Part shown: one piece after another, positions 1 to 10,053 of the stretch | Numbering within the stretch: position 1 is the stretch's first letter | How the letters are laid out: every line of letters begins with the position of its first letter | NCBI GenBank assembly: GCA_963693085.1 | Contig: OY856410.1 | Span: forward strand, 1,395,910,363 to 1,395,974,362 | DNA from: Alisma plantago-aquatica | Lineage: Eukaryota > Streptophyta > Magnoliopsida > Alismatales > Alismataceae | Direction of reading: 5' to 3' | Length of the DNA stretch: 64,000 nucleotides | The notes under the pieces: generated by a model | Told to the model about the DNA's origin: nothing | Databases searched by the model: none | The model's input: the letters and a program-made list of their open reading frames with translations, nothing else | Made by a program: the position numbers and the translations under genes

Positions 1-633
1 AAATAAATACATATAATATCCCTAAGACAAGACAAGCTATTTAATTGGAGGTCAAGGATGCTCTAAAAAGTAAAAGCATGGAAATGGAAAAGGCTTTTTA
101 CCAAATGATATCAATGTTGATATAAGGAAAACTATGTGGATAATGGTTCTATATGGTTGGCAATTTTCTTCAATATTAAACAAAAAAGCTTGTCCTATCA
201 CAGTTGGGGTACACCAAGAATCCACACTCAGCCCATATTTGTTTGTTCTTGTTAAGGATGAGTTGGCAAAGAATGTTCAGGATGATATTCCTTAGTGTAT
301 GTTATTAGTTGATGATATTGTATTGATTGATGAAACTCTAAATGGACTGAATGACAAAGTTGAACTTTGGAGAAAGGCATTGGAATCAAATGGATTGATA
401 ATTAGTAGGAGTAAAACTGAGTATATGCATTGCAATTTCAATCAATCTCGCAGTGTGAATGGTGGAACCAAGTTGGACAAAGTAGACATACTAAAATGTG
501 ATAAATTTCATTACTCGAGTTCTATTATTCAAATAGATGGGGATGTCTAAAATGATGTTTGCCATAGGATCACTGCAAAATGGTTGAAATGGAGGAGTTC
601 AAGTGGAGTTTTATGTGATCAGAAGATCCCTCA
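1..633 (+). pseudogene. LINE (non-LTR) reverse transcriptase remnant
   Basis: The frame from about base 190 reads as the plant L1-type reverse transcriptase region around the catalytic box. A stretch like CPITVGVHQESTLSPYLF is followed by LVDDIVLIDE, which holds the paired aspartates of the YxDD box, and then by the segment LELWR..LES.G..ISR.KTEYM typical of this family. The frame has an in-frame TAG at 293-295, just before the catalytic box where the family usually has Trp, and a TAA at 549-551. It resumes as a [13 protein letters not shown] segment to about 630. Upstream RT motifs are cut off by the window edge. No endonuclease or RNase H is joined to it. It is a dead fragment; family assignment rests on recalled motifs. 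Confidence 0.75.
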
Positions 634-687
634 TCATCATCATCTAAGCCTCAGTCCCAACTATGTTGGGGTCAGCTACATGGATCC
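631..687 (+). repeat. SINE/LINE-type conserved 3' motif
   Basis: A (TCA)n run leads into CTAAGCCTCAGTCCCAACTA and then TTGGGGTCAGCTACATGGAT. This pair of blocks is widespread in plant SINEs and LINE-linked 3' ends (Au-SINE-like, from memory). It follows directly on the LINE reverse transcriptase frame, so the two may be one retroposed unit or a chimera. No poly(A) tail is clear after it. Confidence 0.5.
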
Positions 688-1150
688 TTCATTTCCATTC
701 AGCTCTCATGGGTCATATTTTGGTCCAGATGTAGAGATTCATACTTGTCAAGGCGGCCAGTCGGTCACCCAGTCGTAGGTATGATATTTACATAATGTTG
801 TTCATCTACATATAGTTATATACAATAATTATATAAATCCACTAATGTAAGCATGTATCCAAGCATATAATAACCTAGATTTGGTAAATAATGTCATAAA
901 ACACCTCAAAAATTTTGAATGAAGACTATTCAAATTAAACAAATACAAATAAGATAGAAAAAATTGATATACCATTATTAAATTTAGACTTTTAGTGCTT
1001 GTTGAATTGATGTAACTAGATTAAAAGTTATTACTTGAACTAGTGTAGTGTGAATAAATTGATGTTCACATCAAATTATTGCAAAAGACAAATACAAACA
1101 TTCAAGATAGTGGGTAAGGGGAATTAGAATAGTAAAAAAAAATCCTAATC
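688..1150. other. AT-rich stretch, no gene seen
   Basis: A short GC-richer piece at about 750-780 (GGCGGCCAGTCGGTCACC) is followed by AT-rich sequence with no supported coding frame. Confidence 0.4.
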
Positions 1151-1154
1151 ATTC

Positions 1155-1335
1155 TTGGCTCTAGCCTAACTAAGACGCCGCCTAAGCTTGGCTTGGGCCG
1201 ACCAGTCGGGCTAGTCAGCCGACTAACTGATCAATTGGCTTGGGCGGACGCCAAATTGAGGTCCAAATTTGGGCGGTAGGCTAGTCGGACCCCCCTCCAA
1301 CGACCAGCTGACTAGTCGGCTGACTCAACAAGTAT
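1155..1335. repeat. GC-rich island with repeated CTAGTCGG/GCCGACTA words
   Basis: Within AT-rich surroundings this stretch holds many copies of short words in both orientations: CAGTCGGGCTAGTC, GCCGACTAAC, GGCTAGTCGG, GACTAGTCGGCTGACT. The composition and self-complementarity suggest a small dispersed repeat or MITE remnant. A related GGCCAGTCGG word lies at 752-770, which could be the other end. No clear terminal inverted repeat or target duplication was found. Confidence 0.3.
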
Positions 1336-2240
1336 GATGATGATGATGATTAAAAAAAACAAATTCTTGATCACAAGAGAAAAATTACCATAGTCCCTTT
1401 CTCCAAGTACAAGGGAGATGTGCAACACTACATCATTATCAAGTTGACAAGCTGCACCATTAAACTTAGGGAGAAGACTATTGAACAAAAACTAAGATTA
1501 TAATCTACATAATAGACAATCAATATGTATTGCAATGTTCCAGTAATATTAAAAAGTACTATAAAGCAACTATATGATCAACTATTAAAATGCATGTTGG
1601 GCAACACAAAAAAAAACAAAATTGGGGTTTGTTTGGTTGAATTCAGGCCAAAACTTGCAACAGTTGGGTAGATTTTCTAAGTTTTCAAAATTTAACATAA
1701 CAAAATGTTTGGTTTTCTCTCATAGGTACCAAATTTCTTTAACTGCACTGAGTGCAAGCTGGTGATAAATCTTACGCTGGCAACAACATGGTTGTTATCA
1801 AGGATTGCTTGCTAATGGTAGCAGCAGGTTTTAGCAAATGGAATCCAATCAGTATTCCACAAAAAACCCAAATTGAATTTGTGTTGTACATGTCTGATTT
1901 GGTATTGGCCAAAAATCACTAGTGGAATGGGCATATTTGGATAGTTGTTGAATTTCAATACGAAATGGCGGATATATGTTTTTCAAATGTGTAGCCTAGA
2001 GAATTAAAGGGTAAGAAACCTGAATTGAGGGCTAAAATGTAGAATTTGGAATTTGGACATGTCAATGAAAGTATGACAGTGATCGGGGTAAAATTAAAAT
2101 ATATGTATGAGGATTAGATGATGATGATAGACCAGAAAACGTAACACTAACAGATGGTCTTAAACAAAATTAGCACGTTTCACTATCTAACCTCATCTAA
2201 ACAAGAGGAAATCTCCATGATTATGAGGTGCACCAACCTA
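1336..2240. other. Intergenic, nothing supported
   Basis: AT-rich sequence without a convincing frame or repeat. It lies downstream of the minus-strand gene candidate and could hold further exons or a 3' UTR, but I could not extend the reading frame into it. Confidence 0.3.
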
Positions 2241-2241
2241 C

Positions 2242-2881
2242 CCAGACATGCGTACACGAATAGGAAGAGCTTCGTGATGAAAACGAATACATCGGAGACT
2301 TTTTTCTGAAAAACCAAGGAAGACGCAAGTATCATTAAAAGAGCAACGGGAAAGATGGGAAACACAATGTCGGAAAAACGTGGAAAACTGACCTTGGGAA
2401 ACAATTCCCCTTGTACCAATAGGCACAGCAGCTTAATGAAAGCCTGCGAGATAGCAAGAAGTTAGAATTGACAAGAAGCAGACAGGATTGGGTGGCAGCA
2501 TCTGTCGAAATCAAGAGATGGTTGGTGTACATCCCATAAGCACAAACCTGAATGTATCTTCTGGCATTAAGCTTCGGCTCATTGAAAAATCTGTACTTTG
2601 AAAGAGTACCACCCTTTCTTATACCTAGGAACGAAGGATGTCCTGTATTAAGATCAATAAGTCACTCTACGACACCGTAAGGAGAATCGGAGCAGGATGG
2701 AACACATGGAACGGACTGCGGAATCAGCAGTCCCCGACAAAGTAGTGGTCGGTGACAAGAAAGTAAGGTGAGTGGATGGTGACTGAGATCAGGAGGCTGG
2801 AGATTGCTTGAGTATTGGAATGGTGCACTAACCTTCCTGGCAGTACTGATCGTTTCCCTTCTTCAATAGCTGCGGCATCAT
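2242..2881 (-). CDS. Candidate spliced gene or pseudogene, product unknown (partial)
   Basis: Four blocks on the minus strand join in one frame through canonical splice sites. Exon 1 ends at 2833 (AG|GTTAGT); its frame is open upstream past 3082 but has no ATG there, so the first in-frame ATG pair is at 2881-2876. Exon 2 is 2642-2548 (acceptor TACAG, donor CAG|GTTTGT), exon 3 is 2443-2393 (acceptor CTCGCAG, donor AAG|GTCAGT), exon 4 is 2305-2242 (acceptor TTTTTCAG, donor G|GTAGGT). Introns are about 190, 104 and 87 bp. The phases fit at all three junctions. The product begins MMPQLLKKGNDQYCQ and includes RKGGTLSKYRFFNEPK and a hydrophobic C-terminal part (FVFITKLFLFVY), possibly a membrane segment. 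I do not recognise the family. The 3' end was not found. It may be a real small gene, a gene fragment or chance. Confidence 0.35.
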
Positions 2882-3082
2882 CACTGAAAGGAGAAGGTTC
2901 AGGGTTGCTAGAGGAGCAAGGCGTAAGGGAGGAGAGGAAGAGCGGAGTGATCTCGAAAATGAGAAGGGTGCTGACGCCGTGAGAGAAGACAGACGGCTTG
3001 GACAGGTACCTGACCGGGTTGTAGGTAGGGAGCAGCTTATGGGGTCAAAGCCAGTGGACTGGATGGAAGATGAGAAGGGCAA

Positions 3083-3724
3083 ATATGTGAAGGGACGGTC
3101 CAGGTGGATGAATCCAACCAGGCACGTTTCCGTCGTTTACCTTTACCGACCAATCCGACGCATTTCACCCCGCACGGAAGATGACGATCGGATGGTCGTA
3201 AAACGTAGGAGTAGTAGGTGAGATGAAAAGAAAACGTAGGATGCTTTAAATGCGCGGGGAGAAGAAATGTAAGAAAGGGGTGGGGTCTGCTGCCAGTACT
3301 ATGGATTCGTCGTTGTACTCGGAGTATTACTTGGCACGAACGTATGAAGAGCCTTCCAACGACATACCACGGCTAGATTTTCATAATTCATATAAATCAA
3401 CAACAACAAAAATGCATCAATCAAGATTTTAGAGGTTCCGTGGAACCCTTTTACTGCACTAATAAAACACACGATGCCGCAGACCGGTTCGCCTTTTCGT
3501 TTTATTGTTTTTTATTTATCTTTTTTGTCAAACATAATTTAAACAAACACAATGAAACAGAATTCAGAGGGGCAACAATCAAGAGAATGTTCATATGTAC
3601 AAAAGCGGCAAAAAGAATAAAAGCGCTGACATTTAATATGATAATGTCGGAAAGTTAGGTGCAATCACAATTAAGTCTGTTGGATGTGTAGTTGCAGGAT
3701 ATTGAAAACTAATGTCTTAAATTT
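3083..3724. other. Upstream region of the gene candidate, nothing else supported
   Basis: Moderately GC-rich near 3100-3330, then AT-rich. Could hold the promoter or 5' UTR of the minus-strand gene candidate. Short frames here show no recognisable domain. Confidence 0.3.
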
Positions 3725-4745
3725 TATAATCAATAGAACTTAATAAAGTAGTTTTCTTCTATACTAAATAACACTTGCATGTTTCGTACGTTGTAGTATA
3801 TTATATGGTATATTATCCTTGTTACTCTAATTAGAAATATTCTCACAAGTAGTATATTCAGTTCCTAGAATTGCAGACAGTTCACAATTGTATAAAAAGG
3901 AAAATTTGTAAAAATATATATGTATTCTGAGATGCAAGAGATCTTTTTGGTCCAACTCACATATGATTGGTCAAACTTGTCAAGAAATATCATAAAAATG
4001 ATTCATATAGAGTTTGATGAAAACGAGAGGAAGCATGTGATGAGAGAAGGGAAATAGGGAAAGAGAGTTAGGGAGTTCATAGGGAAATGAGGAAGTATTT
4101 ATATGGAATCATGCAATCTTTTTACGCTCTGTGGTCTTGTTGCAAAACAATATCAATTTATGGAAAAGAAAGATTGCATTATTATTGGGTAGACAGTAGA
4201 AACAATAGAATAAACTGAACTGAAAAGTTACCTAATATAATCAATAGAACTTAATAAAGTTGTTTTCTTCAATATGAAATAATACAAAATGATACAAAAT
4301 ATTGTTCAAGACACTTACAGTTATAGTGTATACTGAGTTTAACACTTGTACTTTTGCATGTTGTGGTATATTATATTCTCACAAGTAGTATAGTTGGTTC
4401 CTAGAATTGCAGATAGTTGTATAAAGGAAAATATGTAAAGATGTATATGTATTCTGCGAAGCGAGAGATTTTTTTGGTCCGAGTCAGATATGATTGGTCG
4501 AACTTGTCAAGAAATGTCATAGAAGTGATTCATAGTGAGTTTGATGAAAAGAAGGGAAATAGGGAAAGAGAGTTAGAGAGTTCATCTGGAAATGAGGAAG
4601 TATATAAATAGAATCATGCAATCTTTTAAGGCTTTGTGGCATTGTTGCAAAACAATATCAATTTATGGAAAAGAAAGATTGCATTATTATTGGGTAGACA
4701 ATAGAGATAATTGAATAAACTAAATTGAAAAGTTTCATAATAGAA
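3725..4745. repeat. Direct tandem duplication, two copies of about 511 bp
   Basis: Copy 1 is about 3725-4235 and copy 2 about 4236-4745. Both start TATAATCAATAGAACTTAAT and share in order AGTATA..GGTTCCTAGAATTGC, TTTTTGGTCC, ATATGATTGGTC, ACTTGTCAAGAAAT, GTTTGATGAAAA, GGGAAATAGGGAAAGAGAGT, CTTTGTGG..TTGTTGCAAA and GATTGCATTATTATTGGGTA. They differ by substitutions and small indels. No gene is seen in either copy. Confidence 0.8.
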
Positions 4746-6200
4746 TTATATAAATCTCTGTAGAAATGAGTATATAAGAGAGTAGACAATAGGAAAATAG
4801 AAGGAATGCGAGGAGACATGAATCCCCCTTCATCTAATTAAAAATGTTGGAGAGACAATGTATTTAGGAAGGAGATGTAGAGAGATTTTAAAGGAAAGAC
4901 TATCTAACTATTTTTTATTAGAATAAGTAGATTAGATGGAATATAAAGTCATATATTTATACGGGAATGTGATTTTAGATGAGGGGAGAGTGTATAATTA
5001 TATATGAATGAGATGGAAAGAGTATACTTAATCAAATAGTACATCAATGAGAGTAAGAAGAGAGTTAGGGGGGAGATAGATACCAAGTACATAGTATAAT
5101 TATATAAAATGGAGAAAAGTGAAAATTTAGGAGAAGACAGTATAGTGAACATAGTATCTTTAAATGTTTGAACAAGATTAGTGATGAAATTTCCTACAGT
5201 TAGATTGAAAGAGATAGGAAATACATCTACTAAATAGTGAGAAGGGGTATATGGAGAGAGATCGAGTAGTAAATGAGAAGGAAAAAATAGATTACTGAAA
5301 ATTATTGAAAGAGAATGTGCATTTATTGGGAGATAGAAATTAGAGATAAATAAAATATAAGAAATGTGAAAAAATGAAGAGAGATCATGAATATCACATC
5401 TAGATAATGTTACTATATGGTTAGCATGGAAAATTGTAATTTTGATTGCCAGGATCTCGGAGTTCAATTTCTTGTCCACACTTTTATAAAGACATTTTTG
5501 TAAATATACATGTTGAAGGGATTGTACATTTTTCCTTTTTTGGAAATATGCTACATTTAAAAAAAAATATGAAGTGATTTAACATATGTTACCTTTAGTA
5601 AAGATATAGGAAGTGATTCGCAATCTCAGGCACCAAGTTCTGCGCTACCACTTGATTTTCCAAACGCACAAGTGTCAATTGCACCCATGTTTGTGTTATT
5701 CTTCAAAATAACAATCATGAAACCCTAACCATTTATTTCTCACACTTAAGAAGTTCTTACAACTAGTAAATGGAGAATGATATTGGCAATGAAAGCAAAC
5801 ACTCTCCCAAATACTACACCAGTTAGTTAAGTTGAGGGGTGATTTTGAACCCTTTGTATAAGTAATTTACATGCAGGTGGATAACATTAATTTATATTTA
5901 CTATATTGTTATTGTTCTTCTTCCACTTAATCATTGTCATCCTTAATCTACCCTGAAAAATCATCATCCTTAATCAAGGCCTCAATATCAACCATGTTTA
6001 TATATGATTTGTAGTCAAAATAAATATTAAACATGTTTGATGTTGATAATCATATTTAGGAGACATGAAAAGGATGAATATATTCCATTGTAACATCATG
6101 TGATTTTGTAATAAAAATCTAAATTTGTGACAATTTAAGTTTTTTGACGATGAAAGGCAATATCTAGCTACATGTAAGAATTTATAATTAATCCAAGACA
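4746..6200. other. AT-rich intergenic, nothing supported
   Basis: The longest open frame (minus strand, 4949-5479) is low-complexity, hydrophobic and AT-driven, with no recognisable domain. I treat it as chance. Confidence 0.4.
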
Positions 6201-6202
6201 AT

Positions 6203-6310
6203 TGTACAAGATCTCATAATCATGTTGTTGATTCATTAGCCAAGCTACAACGTCTCCAATCTTCATCATTCAATGGGCATCATACAACTCCTCGGGGTGT
6301 TGATTTATAA
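6203..6310 (+). pseudogene. LINE RNase H C-terminal remnant
   Basis: A short frame reads HNHVVDSLAKLQRLQ and ends in TTPRGVDL before TAA. The (A/V)DSLAK block is the C-terminal motif of RNase H domains in plant non-LTR retrotransposons, where the Asp is catalytic. The frame upstream has stops, so only the tail survives. The following 100 bases (to about 6420) resemble a LINE 3' UTR. Only 36 codons support this. Confidence 0.45.
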
Positions 6311-7595
6311 ATCATTGTTCTAATATAGATCTTATTCTTTGGATCACTTCAATGTAATTTGTGCTAGTAGCACATCGTGGTATCTATTTAATGAAACTTA
6401 ATGTTTCCAAAGAAATAATTTATAATTAATATATATTGTTACATGTTGTTTTCTTTGTTATGTTTGAACCGCATAGTTTACAATTTAAACAATACAAACC
6501 AACACATAATCATACAAGTTTTCACTAATATTAAAATAACAACATTATTTAATTTGACAAATTGGTTATATACATATTACTCATTTATAAGATATGTTTT
6601 GTTTGTATAGAAACTACAAACAACATCATGTTTTCCGGCTCACAAAAATGCCTATTAAAACTAAAGTCATATCATTATGGATTGAACGTTGTATAGAAAC
6701 AAATATATGTTTTCCACATTTTAGATTTCTCTTCCTTTATTTATGATCCAACATTGGACAAAAGGTTGGATCTAACCAAGGTTGTTAGATATCTTTAACT
6801 TGGCATACAAATAAACAAAGGGTAACCCATTAGATAATCATCCAAATATTAAATACCTCACTTTTATGAAATTTAAAATCCATAATTTCTTCTCCTTAAC
6901 TCTCATTGGTCCCAAATTTGAAACACTTATTTATGAACATCAAATCTCAAATTTGTTAAATTTTGATGCAAAAAAAATCATTTAATGCCTTTATCTTGCA
7001 CTTAATGAAATCACGCAATATAATATCTTAGATCATAATTAATTATCTTTTCCTATCAAATTTTATATTTATCTTTCCTTAAACATGACCTCGTGATGGC
7101 CCAATAGTTGAGTCCAACTATGATGATTGGTTATTATAAATGTGCAAGAAATCAAAAGATAGGTATTACTTGATCATTCAATTAATTTATTAACTTGAAA
7201 TCTTATAGAAATTTGATCTTTCCTCGTCACATTACACAACTAAGATTTTGACATTAACTAAATCCCAAATTCATTTAGTTTGGCAAGCATGCACTCAAAG
7301 ACCAAATTGCAAACAAGTTCATAAATCTCAAAGAACTTCAAAGACTAATCAAATTCATCAATTACACTCTTATTACCTTCATAACTCCAATTTTGTTCTC
7401 TCGTTATTTTCTTGAATTAGATCCAAATTTACAATTTTGAGCTCGTTACGTTCACCCCACAAAATTTGAACCTATCCAGGTTAATTAAGGTGAATGATAA
7501 CTCATTTTAGCACCACACCGAAGAAGGTTGTATCCAAGTAACTTCCATTGGGATGAATATTACTCATGTTACTAGAGTTGGAAACCTCGTCTATT
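6311..7595. other. AT-rich intergenic, nothing supported
   Basis: After a possible LINE 3' UTR at the left edge, I see no coding frame, RNA gene or clear repeat. Confidence 0.4.
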
Positions 7596-7599
7596 ATAA

Positions 7600-9315
7600 G
7601 GGTAGTACAACACCCCAAATTTTGTACACATTCACATGAGCGAAAGTATCAGTTTCTAACTAATAATATTCATGGGCGGTCACACACATTGAATATCAAA
7701 CATAAAGAATATTTGAAATATAACCGTCACATGACATACAATCAGTTCTCATTCTCAAAATTTTACACAAGATGGAACTCTTAATACAACTTCCTAATAG
7801 TGCAAAAACTTAAACATAAACAAGCTAGTCTTATTACATGAAATAAAATTGATGTGGATAATGACACCCCACTAGGGTCCTCCATGCCCTTAGTCTAATC
7901 TCATAATCCTCCTCCGTTCACCACCTATGGACATGTCTTCCATAGCCATGCAAAGCAACAAAAACTATGTAAGTGGCACTGAGTAATTATAATGAAAACA
8001 ACACATATAAAATGTACAAAACTTGAAGTAAACATCAATCACTTGCCTCACAATTTGTTATCATCGGCATGATCTTATAACTTGAAATTACTGATTCAAT
8101 CAAGATGATTCTCCACATGACTTTCACCAAAGTGCTCATTGCTCCTAAGAGCTCATTTCACCCAAGTGCTCATTAATCTTGGAGAACCACTTAATTAAAA
8201 TTAGTTGACATAAATATTAATCTCTGAAAACTTTAGTAAGTAACAAGATTATCATAATAACATGGGATATTAAAGTGGATTAACATGATCAACATGATTT
8301 TTTTAACTTGAGTTGATATAGTCGCTCTCTTGATCACACTCACATTGACCATAAGACCAGTAAAGGCTCACATAACACTCCCACAGAGCTCATAAGGTCA
8401 GTCAAGGCTCACGTCAAGTCAGTTCAGGCTCACATGACATGATTGGGGAACTATATCAACATAACATGATTTATTAATTGTGAACGTGGTTTTCATAATT
8501 TCTTTATTCTTTAGCATTGTAATAATAAATAATACTCTATTTGAAAGAGTAAACATAAAAACATCATAAAACATGAATTCTTAGCATGTGCATGATTTTT
8601 TGTAAGCATATAATGAGTATTAATGTACTTGTATTTTAATTGAGCCCTTCGAGCACATAAGAGAATAAGATAAACCATGGGCCATGATTTAATACTGAGT
8701 GTGCATAACCACTCACCTGAGCCTGAGGAGGGACAATATTGTAATCAAGATCCAGTTAATAAGCCTAAACATCATCTCCAACATATATACACATTAATTA
8801 TCATGATTAATCACATGCTAATAAAGCTTTCCATAAATCATGGAGTATAGGTAGGGAAAAGGGTATGAAATCTATACTATTTGATAGATCTTGAAAAATT
8901 GTTCAAAATCCTTTTTTGGTTCAACCCCGTCAGATCTCTATAGTTATTTCTATGAATTTTCATAGGTCAGGCTATTTTGGGCCAATTAGAAATGAGAGAT
9001 TCCAATTAAGCCATTTTTTGAAAAACTTAGAAATATCTTTAACAAATCTATCAAAAGACAATCCTACCCTCACATGTCACACACAACTTTAGGTTTGTGA
9101 TAGGGCATGTATATATTGATAAATGAATTTAGTAAGTAACTATATTATCATTTTATTGTATTAAAATAAGTTATGCCACATGCATGTGAGGCTAACACAT
9201 GCCTTGTTCAGCATGAGTCAATCAAACATGGAACCTTGACAATATAATGGGCCCTTACTTCAAAATAAAGCATATATTCAACATAAAGTGTATAACACCT
9301 TGAATAACCCTACAA
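7600..9315 (-). repeat. Possible decayed LTR remnant (gypsy type), minus orientation
   Basis: Read on the minus strand, the stretch starts near GGTTATTCAAGGTGTTATAC and ends near ACAAAATTTGGGGTGTTGTA, resembling the ends of Ty3/gypsy LTRs. Inside are a run like GGACCCTAGTGGGGTGTCAT and repeated GAGCC(T)TGAC words at about 8330-8440. No internal domain, primer site or target duplication was found. The ends are approximate and the call is tentative. Confidence 0.3.
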
Positions 9316-10048
9316 AAGGTAGGATCCAAAGTCAACCCTAGGGTCAAGTAGGGAAGATATATAGGCACATAAGGCCCAACAAGGTAGGATAAAGGTTTCA
9401 ATACATAAGTACAAGAGGCCTAAGGGTTTAAGAAGAGATCACTCTAGAAATACATATACCCCTAGAAAACCTAAGGGAATGATGAAGTCTAATAATGAAT
9501 GAGGAATATATAAAGAATAGAAAGTCTTATATGATGAGGAAACCCTAAGGTAGGTCGTGGATAAATTATTGGGCCCTGAGAAAAGCACTTTTTGCCTTGG
9601 GTTCATGACTTTTGAGAACTCTTTGGGTTTAGAAAAATTTTCATGTGTGAGGAGTCACCCATTGAAAATCACCCCACCTAAATATAGAAATTGTGATTTG
9701 TGAACTCACCATCTCTATATGCAAAATAAGATAAATCCTTTGTATGTTGACTATAGACAAATTTTATTTAATCTTAGTTTAGGTGTAAGAGAAAGGATAT
9801 CCACATGTAATACAAAAAAACTTGTAATGAATATCTTGAGCTTGAAGTAATGCCATGATCGTCATATTTGGAGGTGTACCTCACAAACTTACAAGCAGTG
9901 TCAAAGGATAAACCTTATAGGAGAAAGACCTATATAAAAATGTCAACATCATGTGATAAAATAATGTAATGTGGGAGATACCTAAAATAGTTTGGGTTTC
10001 TAAGACCCAATTTGTGTAAATGTGATTACTTAATTAAGGTTGATTATA
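9316..10048. other. Left flank of element A, nothing supported
   Basis: Intergenic sequence with no domain or repeat structure that I can name. It ends at the 5-bp target site of element A. Confidence 0.35.
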
Positions 10049-10053
10049 GTTTA
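10049..10053 (+). repeat. Target site duplication of element A, left copy
   Basis: GTTTA directly before the 5' LTR start TGTAAGG. The same five bases follow the 3' LTR at 22626-22630. Confidence 0.9.

Noticed and set aside
4949..5479. Minus-strand open frame of 176 codons
   Set aside because: AT-driven, rich in Leu, Ser, Tyr and Ile with repeated short words; no motif, no splice context, no homologue recognised.
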